Shown: positions 1 through 7,659 of the stretch, piece by piece
Layout: each line of letters starts with the position of its first letter
How positions within the stretch are numbered: the stretch's first letter is position 1
NCBI GenBank assembly: GCA_029555885.1
Contig: JAKPQT010000261.1
Span: 1-25,216, forward strand
Direction: 5' to 3'
Length of the DNA: 25,216 nucleotides
Origin: Chloroflexota bacterium
GTDB taxonomy: Bacteria > Chloroflexota > Anaerolineae > CG2-30-64-16
Position numbers and translations under genes: made by a program
Notes under the pieces: generated by a model
The model's input: only the letters and a program-made list of their open reading frames with translations
Told to the model about the DNA's origin: nothing
Databases searched by the model: none

Positions 1-1004
1 AGCGGCAGCGATGCGCCGACATACGCCAACAGCAGTGTGTTGGTCATCGAGGCGATATGGTCGCGGCCGATGACCATGCTGTGCCGGAAGAGCTGCGACC
101 AAGTGAGCTGCGGATTGGCACGATGCAGCTCGAACGTGGCGGACGCCTGGCCGACGGCCACATCGTCGATCACGCCGACCGCGCCGACCACGATGCCGCC
201 GAGCAGCACCCCGCGCAGGTTGACCTGCATCTCTCCCAGGTACGCGAGGAACCCGGCCTCCTCGGAGCCGAACCCGGCCAGATGTCCGAGCCGGACAAAG
301 AGCACGGATAACAACGCGGTCGCCAGCAGGCTCACCGTCAGGCCGGCCAGCGCAGTGTGGGTCTTCCAGGTCCACCCATAGGTGAGGTACAGCGAGGCCG
401 TCATCAGCAACAGGGCGCCGAACAGGCAGACGAGCAGCGGGTCGTGTCCGGCCATGATGCCGGGGATGATGAAGCCGGCGATGCCGAGCACGCTGATGCC
501 CATGCTGACCAGCGCGCGCAGCCCCACCGAGCGTCCGACGACGATCGCGGCAACGGCAAACAGCAGCGTCAGGATGAGCAGCGCGGGCCAGCGCACGAAA
601 TCGGAGATGTAGTACTGCTCTCCATCCGGCCCGGCGGCACGCTCCAGGAGCACCCGGTTTCCCGCAGCCACACGCGTGCCTTCAGTCAGGACAGTTGTCT
701 CCCCGTGCAGCACCTCGATGCGCTGGCCCCGCTGGCTGCCGCGGGCAATCTCCACCAGTACCCGCTGGACCGGCTGCGTCTGCCCTGCGATGACAAGTTC
801 CTCCTCGGCCAGCACCTCGACGACACGGCCCTCCAGCGTCTCCCCGGCCGCAGCTTCACCCTGCTGCGCGGGCGGGGTGAAGAACAGCCAGCTCACGAGC
901 AGCATGACAGCCACCGTGATCACCGCGACCCACAGATGCCTGGGGACAGCGCGCGCCAGCAAGTCGATAGGGTCGTCTGCGTCCGTGGGTGGCGTCTGGT
1001 TCAC
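1..1004 (-). CDS. YibE/F family membrane protein (3' end outside window)
   Basis: Reading the minus strand from a GTG at 1004 gives about 334 residues running off the left edge without a stop. An N-terminal membrane anchor (about residues 25-41, HLWVAVITVAVMLLVSWLFF region) is followed by a roughly 85-residue extracytoplasmic stretch. Several membrane helices then start near WPALLILTLLFAVAAIVVG. The motif GVIDDVAVGQ near residues 277-286, followed by a region ending TNTLLLAYVGASLP, matches my memory of the YibE/F family, whose members are multi-pass proteins of uncertain role, sometimes proposed as transporters. An AGGA lies about 10 nt before the GTG, and the gene starts 39 nt after the stop of the MBL gene, so the two are probably one transcript. 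No upstream in-frame ATG is seen. Family assignment is good; the function is unknown. Confidence 0.85.
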   Translation of the reverse strand, partial: MNQTPPTDADDPIDLLARAVPRHLWVAVITVAVMLLVSWLFFTPPAQQGEAAAGETLEGRVVEVLAEEELVIAGQTQPVQRVLVEIARGSQRGQRIEVLHGETTVLTEGTRVAAGNRVLLERAAGPDGEQYYISDFVRWPALLILTLLFAVAAIVVGRSVGLRALVSMGISVLGIAGFIIPGIMAGHDPLLVCLFGALLLMTASLYLTYGWTWKTHTALAGLTVSLLATALLSVLFVRLGHLAGFGSEEAGFLAYLGEMQVNLRGVLLGGIVVGAVGVIDDVAVGQASATFELHRANPQLTWSQLFRHSMVIGRDHIASMTNTLLLAYVGASLP

Positions 1005-1043
1005 TGTGGCATTATCCTGTCTGGCCCAGCCTGCCGGGCCGTC

Positions 1044-1874
1044 CTACAATTCGATGGTCGTGCCGGCCACGCCGAAATGCACGAGGGCTGGCCCCAACGC
1101 CTGCGCGAGGGTCAGGATCGCCGTTTCGCCCGTGCAGTGGCCGGGATAGACAGCTTGCAGCGCGGGCAACGCCGCCAGGGTTGCACCGGTGCGCGCCAGG
1201 TCTTCCGCGGTCACACCTGCCAGATGGAGTCCGCCCGCAATCAGCGCAAGAGGCTGAGGGAAATGGCGGGCTATGTGAGCCAGAGTATTGAGCAGGCCCG
1301 CGTGACAGCAGCCGCAGAGCAGCGCCAGCCGATCGCCGGCGTCCAGCACCAACGCCATGTCATCGCGGTATGCATCGGCAACCAGCTCCCCAGCGTCCGC
1401 CATCAGCAGGCCTTTGCCCCGGCCCTCGAACTCCCGCCGATCGGTGATCTCGCCGCTCGTCCACACGCCCGGCACAATCTGCTGCGGTTCGACACTCAGC
1501 TTAAGCGTCAGCCCCTCTGCCAGCTCCGCCCGGCCCAGAGGCAGGCCAATGGGCTTGGCCACGCCGTCCCGCTGCGAATACCGCTCGCGGAACAGGTCTG
1601 CATTGGCAAAGAGCGATATACCCGGCCGAAGCTGGCCGAGCAGGGCCGGCAGACCGCCGGTGTGGTCATAGTGTGCGTGGCTGATGGCGAGTGCGTCGAT
1701 GCTCAACGGATCGATGTCGAACCGCCTGAGATTGTGCAATAACACCGTCCCGCTCTGCCCCGTGTCGAAGAGGACGCGCTGACCGGCTGTCTCGATAAGG
1801 TAGGCCAGCCCGTGCTCGCCCCACAGACCAGAGCTGAGTTGAACTGCATTGTCGACCAGACAAGTTATCTTCAT
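1044..1874 (-). CDS. MBL-fold metallo-hydrolase, COG1237 (RFAP-synthase-like) type
   Basis: Encodes 276 residues. The start ATG at 1874 is chosen because MKITCLVDN is the usual N-terminus of this family and GGGAG sits about 7 nt upstream; the longer open frame upstream is noncoding. Metal ligands are visible as HAHYDH (H66, H68, D70, H71), followed by TGGL. Further on, CGCCHAGLLNT corresponds to the GCSHAG motif of COG1237. That family is annotated by similarity as a 7,8-dihydropterin-6-methyl-4-(ribofuranosyl)-aminobenzene-phosphate synthase of methanopterin synthesis. In most bacteria that name is unproven, and here nothing nearby belongs to a pterin pathway. It is probably a soluble cytosolic hydrolase with a dinuclear metal centre. 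It is first in a minus-strand pair with the YibE/F gene and diverges from the cytochrome gene. Confidence 0.88.
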   Translation of the reverse strand: MKITCLVDNAVQLSSGLWGEHGLAYLIETAGQRVLFDTGQSGTVLLHNLRRFDIDPLSIDALAISHAHYDHTGGLPALLGQLRPGISLFANADLFRERYSQRDGVAKPIGLPLGRAELAEGLTLKLSVEPQQIVPGVWTSGEITDRREFEGRGKGLLMADAGELVADAYRDDMALVLDAGDRLALLCGCCHAGLLNTLAHIARHFPQPLALIAGGLHLAGVTAEDLARTGATLAALPALQAVYPGHCTGETAILTLAQALGPALVHFGVAGTTIEL

Positions 1875-1931
1875 CCGAAGCTCCCTTTGGCGGCGTGACA
1901 ACGCGGACCGCCACACAAACGTCACGGTAGG

Positions 1932-1959
1932 ATTGTAATTCACGGGCAACCGTTGTCCA
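1932..1959 (-). promoter_or_regulatory. Predicted sigma-70-type promoter for the MBL gene
   Basis: On the minus strand TGGACA (1959-1954) and TACAAT (1937-1932) are separated by 16 nt, each matching five of six consensus bases. Transcription would start near 1925 and give a leader of about 50 nt. It overlaps the region upstream of the divergent cytochrome promoter. Confidence 0.5.
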
Positions 1960-1979
1960 AACTTGCGGCTGACCGGGTG

Positions 1980-1985
1980 TATAAT
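1980..1985 (+). promoter_or_regulatory. Predicted -10 element of the cytochrome gene
   Basis: A perfect TATAAT lies 24 nt before the start codon, so the leader would be under 20 nt. No good -35 sits at the usual distance; TTGTCC at 1953 is 21 nt away. An activator may be needed, or the match may be fortuitous. Confidence 0.4.
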
Positions 1986-2009
1986 AGAGGCATACCGAGG
2001 AGGGTGAAT

Positions 2010-3686
2010 ATGCACTGCCGCATGATTCGTCTCGCTGCTCTTGTTCTGGTTGCCATCCTGCTGGTCACGCTCACAGCCGCTTGTGGGCGATCGGCGCGCA
2101 ACGCCGTCCCTGAGCGCAAGCCGGCGGAGAACACCGCGCTCGCGACGTTCACGACTGCGGATTTCTCGGGCGCGGGCCTCTGCGCCGCGTGCCACACGGG
2201 CCTGAAGGATGAGGCCGGTGCGGATGTGTCGATGCCCACCATGTGGCGCTCCACCATGATGGCAAACGCGGCCAAAGACCCGGTCTGGCAGGCCAAGGTT
2301 AGCTCGGAGGTGGCCCGTTTCCCCGCGCTAAAACAGGTCATCGAAGAAAAGTGCACCAAGTGCCATATGCCGATGGCCGTGACCCAGGCCGAGGTCGAGG
2401 GCCAGGCCATCGCAGCCCTCGATAAGGGGTTCTTCAGCGCGAACCATCCGCAGCACCCCGCAGCGATCGAAGGCGTCTCCTGCACGCTCTGTCATCAGCT
2501 CCAGAGCACGAACTTCGGCCAGCCGGCCAGCTTCAGCGGCGGCTATGATGTGGATACCAGCACCGCGCCGCCCAACCGCCCGATCTATGGCCCCTACGAA
2601 CAGCCAGAAGCGCAGGTCATGCTTGCCAGCACCGGGTTCGTCCCAACCTATGGCCCGCACATGGACTCGGCCGAACACTGCGCCACCTGCCACAACCTCT
2701 ACACCCCTTACGTGGATGCCCAGGGCAACGTGCTGGGCGAGTTCCCCGAGCAGACGCCCTATACCGAGTGGCAGCACAGCAGCTTCGGAACGGATGCGAC
2801 CTCCTGCCAGAGCTGCCACATGCCCCAGGCACAGGGCGGCGTGGTCATCTCCACCGTGCCCACGGGCCTGCCCGTCCGCCAGCCGTACTTCCAGCACTTC
2901 TTCGTCGGCGGCAACGCCTTCATGCTGAAAGTCCTGGGCGACTGGGGCGGCGAGCTGGAGGTGACCGCCGACCCCGAGCACTTCGCTGCAACTGAGACGC
3001 GCGTGGCCGACCAGATCGGCAACCGTTCCGCAACGTTGACGCTGAACAGCCTGGCGCTAGAGAACGGCGTCGTGACCGCGGAGTTGCGGGTCGCGCCGCT
3101 GACAGGCCATAAGTTCCCGGCCAGCTTCCCCTCGCGGCGCGCCTGGCTGCATGTCACCGTGACCGACGCGGCGGGCAAGCTGGTCTTCGAATCGGGCGCG
3201 CACAGCGCAGACGGCAGTATTGCCGGCAACGCGGCCGACGCCGACCCCGCGGCCTTCGAGCCACACTACGACCTCATCACGCAGGCCGACCAGGTACAAA
3301 TCTACGAGCCGATCATGGGCAACGACGAGGGCCAGGTCACCTACACCCTGCTGCGCGCGGCCCGTTATCTCAAGGACAACCGGCTGCTGCCAGCCGGCGC
3401 GGACAAGGCCGCCCTGCCCGCGGACATCGCGGTCTACGGGGATGCGCAGCCAGACGCCAACTTCGTGGGTGGCAGCGACACCATCACCTACCGGGTGGAC
3501 ACGCAGGGCGCGACCGGCCCGTTCACTGTCGCGGCAGAGCTGCTGTACGAGCCGCTGTCCTACCGGTTCGTGCAGGACCTACTGGCCGACAAGACCGCGT
3601 TGACCGAGCGCTTCGGCGGCTACTATCGAGGCACGGACAAGACGCCCCTCCTGGTCGCGGCCATCGAGCCGGCTAAGACTGAGTAG
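2010..3686 (+). CDS. Lipid-anchored pentahaem cytochrome c family protein
   Basis: Encodes 558 residues. The start at 2010 is supported by GAGGAGGG ending 5 nt upstream. A hydrophobic signal segment ends in a lipobox LTAAC with C25 as the probable lipidated cysteine, so the mature protein should be tethered outside the cytoplasmic membrane. Five CXXCH haem-binding motifs are visible: CAACH at 58, CTKCH at 115, CTLCH at 158, CATCH at 224 and CQSCH at 266. All lie in the N-terminal half. Residues from about 300 to 558 lack haem motifs and look beta-rich, perhaps a separate binding or docking domain. The haem half resembles cytochrome c554/multihaem families, which transfer electrons or reduce small substrates; which one applies cannot be told. 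No cytochrome maturation or partner oxidoreductase genes are adjacent. It is monocistronic by context, with its own leader and a downstream hairpin. Confidence 0.88.
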   Translation: MHCRMIRLAALVLVAILLVTLTAACGRSARNAVPERKPAENTALATFTTADFSGAGLCAACHTGLKDEAGADVSMPTMWRSTMMANAAKDPVWQAKVSSEVARFPALKQVIEEKCTKCHMPMAVTQAEVEGQAIAALDKGFFSANHPQHPAAIEGVSCTLCHQLQSTNFGQPASFSGGYDVDTSTAPPNRPIYGPYEQPEAQVMLASTGFVPTYGPHMDSAEHCATCHNLYTPYVDAQGNVLGEFPEQTPYTEWQHSSFGTDATSCQSCHMPQAQGGVVISTVPTGLPVRQPYFQHFFVGGNAFMLKVLGDWGGELEVTADPEHFAATETRVADQIGNRSATLTLNSLALENGVVTAELRVAPLTGHKFPASFPSRRAWLHVTVTDAAGKLVFESGAHSADGSIAGNAADADPAAFEPHYDLITQADQVQIYEPIMGNDEGQVTYTLLRAARYLKDNRLLPAGADKAALPADIAVYGDAQPDANFVGGSDTITYRVDTQGATGPFTVAAELLYEPLSYRFVQDLLADKTALTERFGGYYRGTDKTPLLVAAIEPAKTE

Positions 3687-3704
3687 AGCGCGCCCCAAAT
3701 CACC

Positions 3705-3736
3705 CCGACAGGCGATCCGCGCAGGCCGCCTGTCGG
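3705..3736 (+). terminator. Hairpin behind the cytochrome gene, possible terminator
   Basis: CCGACAGGCG (3705-3714) is perfectly inverted as CGCCTGTCGG (3727-3736) around a 12-nt loop, starting 18 nt after the stop codon. No T-run follows, so it may act as a factor-dependent terminator or an mRNA-stabilising 3' structure. Confidence 0.5.
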
Positions 3737-3821
3737 TTGCGCACCCTACTCTAAAATTCACACCGAATAAAACGTTCCTTCGACAGTTCTTCACAACTCT
3801 CCTGTAAGATGCAGACGTAAG

Positions 3822-3847
3822 GTTCGAGAGCGACAGCGCTCTCGAAC
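3822..3847 (+). promoter_or_regulatory. Perfect 11-bp hairpin in the leader of the DUF2202 gene
   Basis: GTTCGAGAGCG (3822-3832) and CGCTCTCGAAC (3837-3847) form an uninterrupted 11-bp stem with an ACAG loop. It ends 19 nt before the GGAG of the following gene. It could be a 5' stabilising stem, a protein-binding operator or an attenuator. A weak promoter guess upstream is TCGACA at 3780 with TAAGAT at 3805 (19-nt spacing), so the hairpin would be transcribed. No T-run follows the stem, which argues against a simple terminator. Confidence 0.55.
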
Positions 3848-3877
3848 ATCATGAAGCATACCGATAGGAGAGATACC

Positions 3878-4591
3878 ATGTTCAAGAAGATAGTTGCTAC
3901 CGGCGCTATTGCGCTGTTCACTCTGACCTCGACCGTCTTCGGCGCCAGCGCAGCCGGACCCGTCTCAAACCCCAATACGCCCGGTGCGGGCGTTGCGGCC
4001 CAGGCGGCCATCGCAGCCGCGCCCAAGACCGTGACTCCGGAAGAGGCCGAGGCGCTCCAGTTCATGCGGGAAGAGGAAAAGCTGGCCCACGACGTCTATG
4101 TGACGCTCTCCGAGCAGTGGGATCTGCGGGTGTTCAACAACATCGCGCGGGCTGAGCAGCAGCATACCGACGCGGTCGCCTACTGGCTGGAGTACTACGA
4201 CCTCAGCGACCCAACTGTGGGTTTCGAGTTCGGCGAATTTGATAACGATGACCTGCAGGCGCTGTATGACAAGCTGGTGGCCCAGGGCAGCCAATCCGTG
4301 GCCGACGCACTCAAGGTCGGCTCCGCCATCGAAGAAATCGACATCCTCGATCTGCAGGAACGCCTGGAAGTCACCGACAACAGCGCGCTGGTGCGTCTGT
4401 TCGAGAACCTGGAACGCGGCTCTGAGAACCACCTGCGGGCCTTTGTTCAAAACCTCGACGCCCAGACCGGCACGAAGTACGTGCCGCAGTACCTGAGCCA
4501 GGCCGCCTATGATGAGATCGTAGCGGAGACGGATACTCCGGGCGCGGGTTGGAATGCAGGTCGGGGTGGCCGCCGCGGAGGCCGGCCCTAA
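3878..4591 (+). CDS. Exported DUF2202 ferritin-like protein with Arg/Gly-rich tail
   Basis: Encodes 237 residues. The ATG at 3878 is preferred over one at 3851 because GGAG lies 7 nt before it and it gives a clean signal peptide (positive MFKK, hydrophobic core, probable cut near FGASA-A, residue 25). After a low-complexity Ala/Pro linker, residues about 53-210 form the helical DUF2202 domain. Visible features are EEEKLAHDVY (E65-Y74), EQQH (E93-H96) and a later ERGSENHLRAF segment, which are carboxylate/histidine patterns expected of a four-helix ferritin-like bundle. DUF2202 proteins have no established activity; metal binding is inferred from the fold. The C-terminus GRGGRRGGRP is unusually basic and Gly-rich. 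The gene stands alone, flanked by a leader hairpin and a strong terminator. Confidence 0.87.
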   Translation: MFKKIVATGAIALFTLTSTVFGASAAGPVSNPNTPGAGVAAQAAIAAAPKTVTPEEAEALQFMREEEKLAHDVYVTLSEQWDLRVFNNIARAEQQHTDAVAYWLEYYDLSDPTVGFEFGEFDNDDLQALYDKLVAQGSQSVADALKVGSAIEEIDILDLQERLEVTDNSALVRLFENLERGSENHLRAFVQNLDAQTGTKYVPQYLSQAAYDEIVAETDTPGAGWNAGRGGRRGGRP

Positions 4592-4632
4592 CCACTAACC
4601 CAGATCACGGATTAGCTGCCATGAGGCAGCCC

Positions 4633-4669
4633 ACCGGGCAGGCGAGATGATCGCCCGCCCGGTTTGTTT
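4633..4669 (+). terminator. Rho-independent terminator of the DUF2202 gene
   Basis: ACCGGGC-A-GGCGA pairs with TCGCC-C-GCCCGGT (one mismatch, loop GATGA), followed directly by TTGTTT. A smaller hairpin GCTGCC/GGCAGC (4615-4630, loop ATGA) lies between the stop codon and this stem. Confidence 0.75.
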
Positions 4670-4688
4670 CCACGTAACTATCCAGCGT

Positions 4689-4739
4689 ACAAACCCGGTT
4701 TCGGTGCGAAGCTGCGCTTCGCACCGAAACCAGGTTTGT
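4689..4739. repeat. Extragenic palindrome with 23-bp stem
   Basis: ACAAACC (4689-4695), one mismatch, then a 16-nt arm (4697-4712), a TGC loop (4713-4715), the exact complement (4716-4731), one base, and GGTTTGT (4733-4739). It lies 20 nt past the DUF2202 terminator, in a 311-base gap before the molybdenum enzyme. The perfect inner stem and TGC loop resemble a REP-like extragenic repeat more than a terminator, since no T-run follows. The rest of the gap holds a short GTTAC/GTAAC repeat (4757-4769) and the promoter at 4797. Confidence 0.65.
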
Positions 4740-4796
4740 GGGCGTGCTGACCTTGTGTTACGAGGTAACGCTGAACACTTATGTTTCCACCGTTCA

Positions 4797-4826
4797 TTGA
4801 CACCGTAGCCACGGCAGTGCTATAGT
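4797..4826 (+). promoter_or_regulatory. Predicted sigma-70 promoter of the molybdenum hydroxylase operon
   Basis: A perfect TTGACA (4797-4802) and TATAGT (4821-4826) are separated by 18 nt. Transcription would start near 4833, leaving a leader of about 70 nt. I see no long folded element in that leader. Confidence 0.65.
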
Positions 4827-4902
4827 ACACCTGCTCAACCGGCCAACAGGCACAGGCTCGCCCCGCGACCTGCCGCCCCCTGATACTCGAAGACCACGCC
4901 AG

Positions 4903-7659
4903 ATGCCGCTACAGGACATTACGTTCACCGTCAACCTCCGCACCGTCAGCGTCACAGTCGACCCGGCCACGCCCCTGCTCGACGTGCTGCGCGGTCCGCT
5001 GGGCCTCACCGGCGCGAAGCAGGGCTGCGACTACGAGGGCGAGTGCGGCGCATGCACCATCCTGCTCGATGGTCTGCCCGTGCGCGCGTGCCTGACGCCC
5101 GTGGGTAAGGTCGCAGGCCGCGAGGTGCTGACCGTCGAGGGCCTCGGCACGCCGGACGCGCTGCACCCCCTCCAGTCGGCGTTCATCACCCACGGTGCGG
5201 TCCAATGCGGCTTCTGCACGCCGGCCATGCTGCTGACCGCCAAGGCGCTGCTCGACCGCGTGCCGGACCCGACGGCGGCGGAGGTTATCGAGGCGCTGGA
5301 CGGCCAACTTTGCCGCTGCACAGGCTACGCGAAGATCATCGCAGCGGTGCAGGCCGCGGCCGCAGTGCTGCGTGGCGAGACCGATGCGGCCCCAGCGCCA
5401 GGCGATCCGGGGTTGCCGGTCATCGGCGGCAGCGCGCTGCGCGTGGATTCGGTGGCAAAGGTAACGGGTGCAGCGCGGTATGTCGAAGACATGCGCGTGC
5501 CCGGACTGCTGCACGCCCACGTCATGCGCTCGCCCCATCACCACGCACGGCTACTAGCCCTGGAGACCGCTGCAGCGGGCCGCGTGCCCGGCGTCGTTGC
5601 GGTGCTGACCGCAGGTGACATCCCGGGCGAGAACGGCCTGGGCGACTACAGCGAGGACGAGCCGCTGCTGACGCCGACCGGTGCGACTTTGCGTATGCTT
5701 GGCGCACCGGTCGCACTAGTAGTCGCTGAAACGCCGGCCGCTGCAGCGGAGGGTGCGGCAGCCATCGAGGCGCGCTATGCCGTCCTGCCGCATACCTTCG
5801 ACGTCGAGGGGGCGCTGGCCGCGGACGCGCCGCGTATCGCGGGCCGGGGCAATATGCTGTCTGCCGAGCAGGTCCAGACGGGCGACTTCGCCGCGGCGCT
5901 CGCGAATGCCGCAGTCACCGTTGTGGGCGAATATCGCACGGCCTACCTGGAACATAGTGCGCTCGAACGGGAGACATTGCTCGGCTATCTGGACGATGCA
6001 GGACGCATCACGGTCATCGGTGGAACGCACGAGCCCTACTACCAGCAGAAGTACATCGCAGGCGCGCTGGCGCTGCCCCCGAAGCAGGTGCGCGTGATCC
6101 TGCCGCCGACGGGCGGCTCGTTTGGCGGCAAACAGGACCCCTGGCCTTTCGTCGCGACCGCGCTCGCGGTTCATCGCACGGGTCGCCCCGTCCGCCTGAT
6201 GTATACCCGACAGGAATCTTTTGCCGCCTCACCCAAGCGCCACCCGTACACGGTTCGTAATAGCATTGCCGCAACGCGCGACGGCCGGCTCCTTGCGCTC
6301 CGCGCTGAGATGGACGCGAATACCGGCGCATATGACAGCGGCGGCAAGTGGATCCCGAACTATGCAATCACTGCGGGCGGCGGGCCGTACCGCTGGCAGG
6401 CCGTCGATCTCCGCGCCCGCACGGTCTACACGAACGGCCCAAAGTCGGGGCAGTATCGCGGGTACGGCACCGCGCAGGCTGCGTTTGCGACGGAATGCCT
6501 GCTCGATGAGCTGGCCCAGGCACTCGACATGGACCCCTTGGCGCTGCGCCGGCAGAACGCGTTGGCCGACGGGGAGGTGACCTGGCTCGGCTACCCCGCC
6601 GGCGAATCGCTCGGCTTCGCAGAGGTACTGGCTGCGGTGGAGCCATACTACCGGGCGCTGCTGGCGGATGCAGCCGATTTCAACAGCACGCCCGGCCCCC
6701 TGCGCCGCGGGGTCGGGCTGGCCGGCATGTGGTACCGCTTCGGCAAGTCTGGCAATCTCCGCATCGAGGCCCACGCGGAGCTGACGCGCGACGGGCAGTT
6801 CGCCATCTACTGTACTGCGCCCGACTACGGCCAGGGCACCACCACGGCCATGGCCCAGATGGCCGCAGAAGCGCTGGGCGTGCCGCGCACGCTGGTCTCG
6901 GTAGTCAATTCGGACACCGCGCGCGCGCCCGACAGCGGCATTCAGGGCGCGTCGCGCGCGGTCTACTTCGTGGGCGGCGCAGTCGTCGCGGCCGCGACGA
7001 ACCTGCGCGCCGCGGTGCTGGGCATCGCGGCCGAACTGCTCGACGCCGCGCCCGACAGCCTGGCCTTGCGCGGCGGCTGCGTGACCAACACATTGACAGG
7101 CGCCGAGGTCTCGCTCGCTCAGGTTGCAGCGGAGTTCGACCGCATCGGCCACGCGCGCCGCGTACGCGGCCTCTTTGACTTGTCGGACCGGTTCCCCGCA
7201 GAGACGCGGCCTGCCTACCTACCCCTGTTCGTGACAGGCGCGCATGTAGCCGAGGTCGAGGTAGACCTGCGGACAGGGGAGGTCCGCGTCCTGCGTGTCG
7301 TCGCAGCCCACGATATCGGCCGCGCGGTCAACAGGCCCGACGCGGAGGGACAGATCGAGGGCGCGGTGCTCATGGGCCTTGGCGCAGCGCTGTTGGAGGA
7401 AGTCCTCCCCGATCACACGACCGGCCTGGCCGACTACTACCTGCCCACTGCCAAATCCATGCCGCAGATCGACGTGCTGCTTGCGGAAGTGCCCGGCCGC
7501 CACGGGCCGTTCGGGGTCAAGGGGCTGGGCGAGGCTGCCATGCTCCCGACCACGCCTGCCATTATCAACGCGCTGTCGCGCGCGATAGGTTGCCGGCTCC
7601 GCACCATCCCGGCCACACCGGAGCGCGTGCTGACTGCCATCCGGGGAAAAGGCGCATGA
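4903..7659 (+). CDS. Fused iron-sulfur/molybdopterin hydroxylase (xanthine dehydrogenase family)
   Basis: Encodes 918 residues. The N-terminus is a CoxS/XdhC-type iron-sulfur unit. C42, C48, C51 and C63 bind the plant-ferredoxin-like cluster; C102, C105, C137 and C139 (CGFC, CRC) bind the second. The molybdopterin-binding part follows from about residue 175 (GGSALRVDSVAKVTGAARYV), with GGSFGGKQD at 404-412 and the catalytic glutamate E877 in KGLGEAAMLP. All key residues are present, so it should be active. Fusion of the two [2Fe-2S] domains to the molybdenum domain, at about this length, recalls Desulfovibrio aldehyde oxidoreductase (Mop, about 907 residues), but here a separate FAD subunit gene follows. 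The family hydroxylates purines, aldehydes, aromatic N-heterocycles or CO; the substrate here is unknown. The start lacks a good ribosome-binding site but is the only in-frame choice giving the conserved N-terminus. Its stop overlaps the next ATG (ATGA). Confidence 0.92.
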   Translation: MPLQDITFTVNLRTVSVTVDPATPLLDVLRGPLGLTGAKQGCDYEGECGACTILLDGLPVRACLTPVGKVAGREVLTVEGLGTPDALHPLQSAFITHGAVQCGFCTPAMLLTAKALLDRVPDPTAAEVIEALDGQLCRCTGYAKIIAAVQAAAAVLRGETDAAPAPGDPGLPVIGGSALRVDSVAKVTGAARYVEDMRVPGLLHAHVMRSPHHHARLLALETAAAGRVPGVVAVLTAGDIPGENGLGDYSEDEPLLTPTGATLRMLGAPVALVVAETPAAAAEGAAAIEARYAVLPHTFDVEGALAADAPRIAGRGNMLSAEQVQTGDFAAALANAAVTVVGEYRTAYLEHSALERETLLGYLDDAGRITVIGGTHEPYYQQKYIAGALALPPKQVRVILPPTGGSFGGKQDPWPFVATALAVHRTGRPVRLMYTRQESFAASPKRHPYTVRNSIAATRDGRLLALRAEMDANTGAYDSGGKWIPNYAITAGGGPYRWQAVDLRARTVYTNGPKSGQYRGYGTAQAAFATECLLDELAQALDMDPLALRRQNALADGEVTWLGYPAGESLGFAEVLAAVEPYYRALLADAADFNSTPGPLRRGVGLAGMWYRFGKSGNLRIEAHAELTRDGQFAIYCTAPDYGQGTTTAMAQMAAEALGVPRTLVSVVNSDTARAPDSGIQGASRAVYFVGGAVVAAATNLRAAVLGIAAELLDAAPDSLALRGGCVTNTLTGAEVSLAQVAAEFDRIGHARRVRGLFDLSDRFPAETRPAYLPLFVTGAHVAEVEVDLRTGEVRVLRVVAAHDIGRAVNRPDAEGQIEGAVLMGLGAALLEEVLPDHTTGLADYYLPTAKSMPQIDVLLAEVPGRHGPFGVKGLGEAAMLPTTPAIINALSRAIGCRLRTIPATPERVLTAIRGKGA

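Noticed and set aside
357..1742. Long open frame on the plus strand over the YibE/F and MBL genes
   Set aside because: Rich in His, Gln and Arg, no domain, antisense to two genes with clear motifs; a shadow of GC-rich codon use.
4666..4790. 8-bp direct repeat GTTTCCAC (4666-4673, 4783-4790) as a target duplication around the palindrome
   Set aside because: The bases just inside the repeats are not inverted copies of each other, so there are no element ends; could be chance.
4827..4902. Molybdenum-cofactor riboswitch before the molybdenum enzyme
   Set aside because: The leader from the predicted start is only about 70 nt and shows no extended multi-stem structure.
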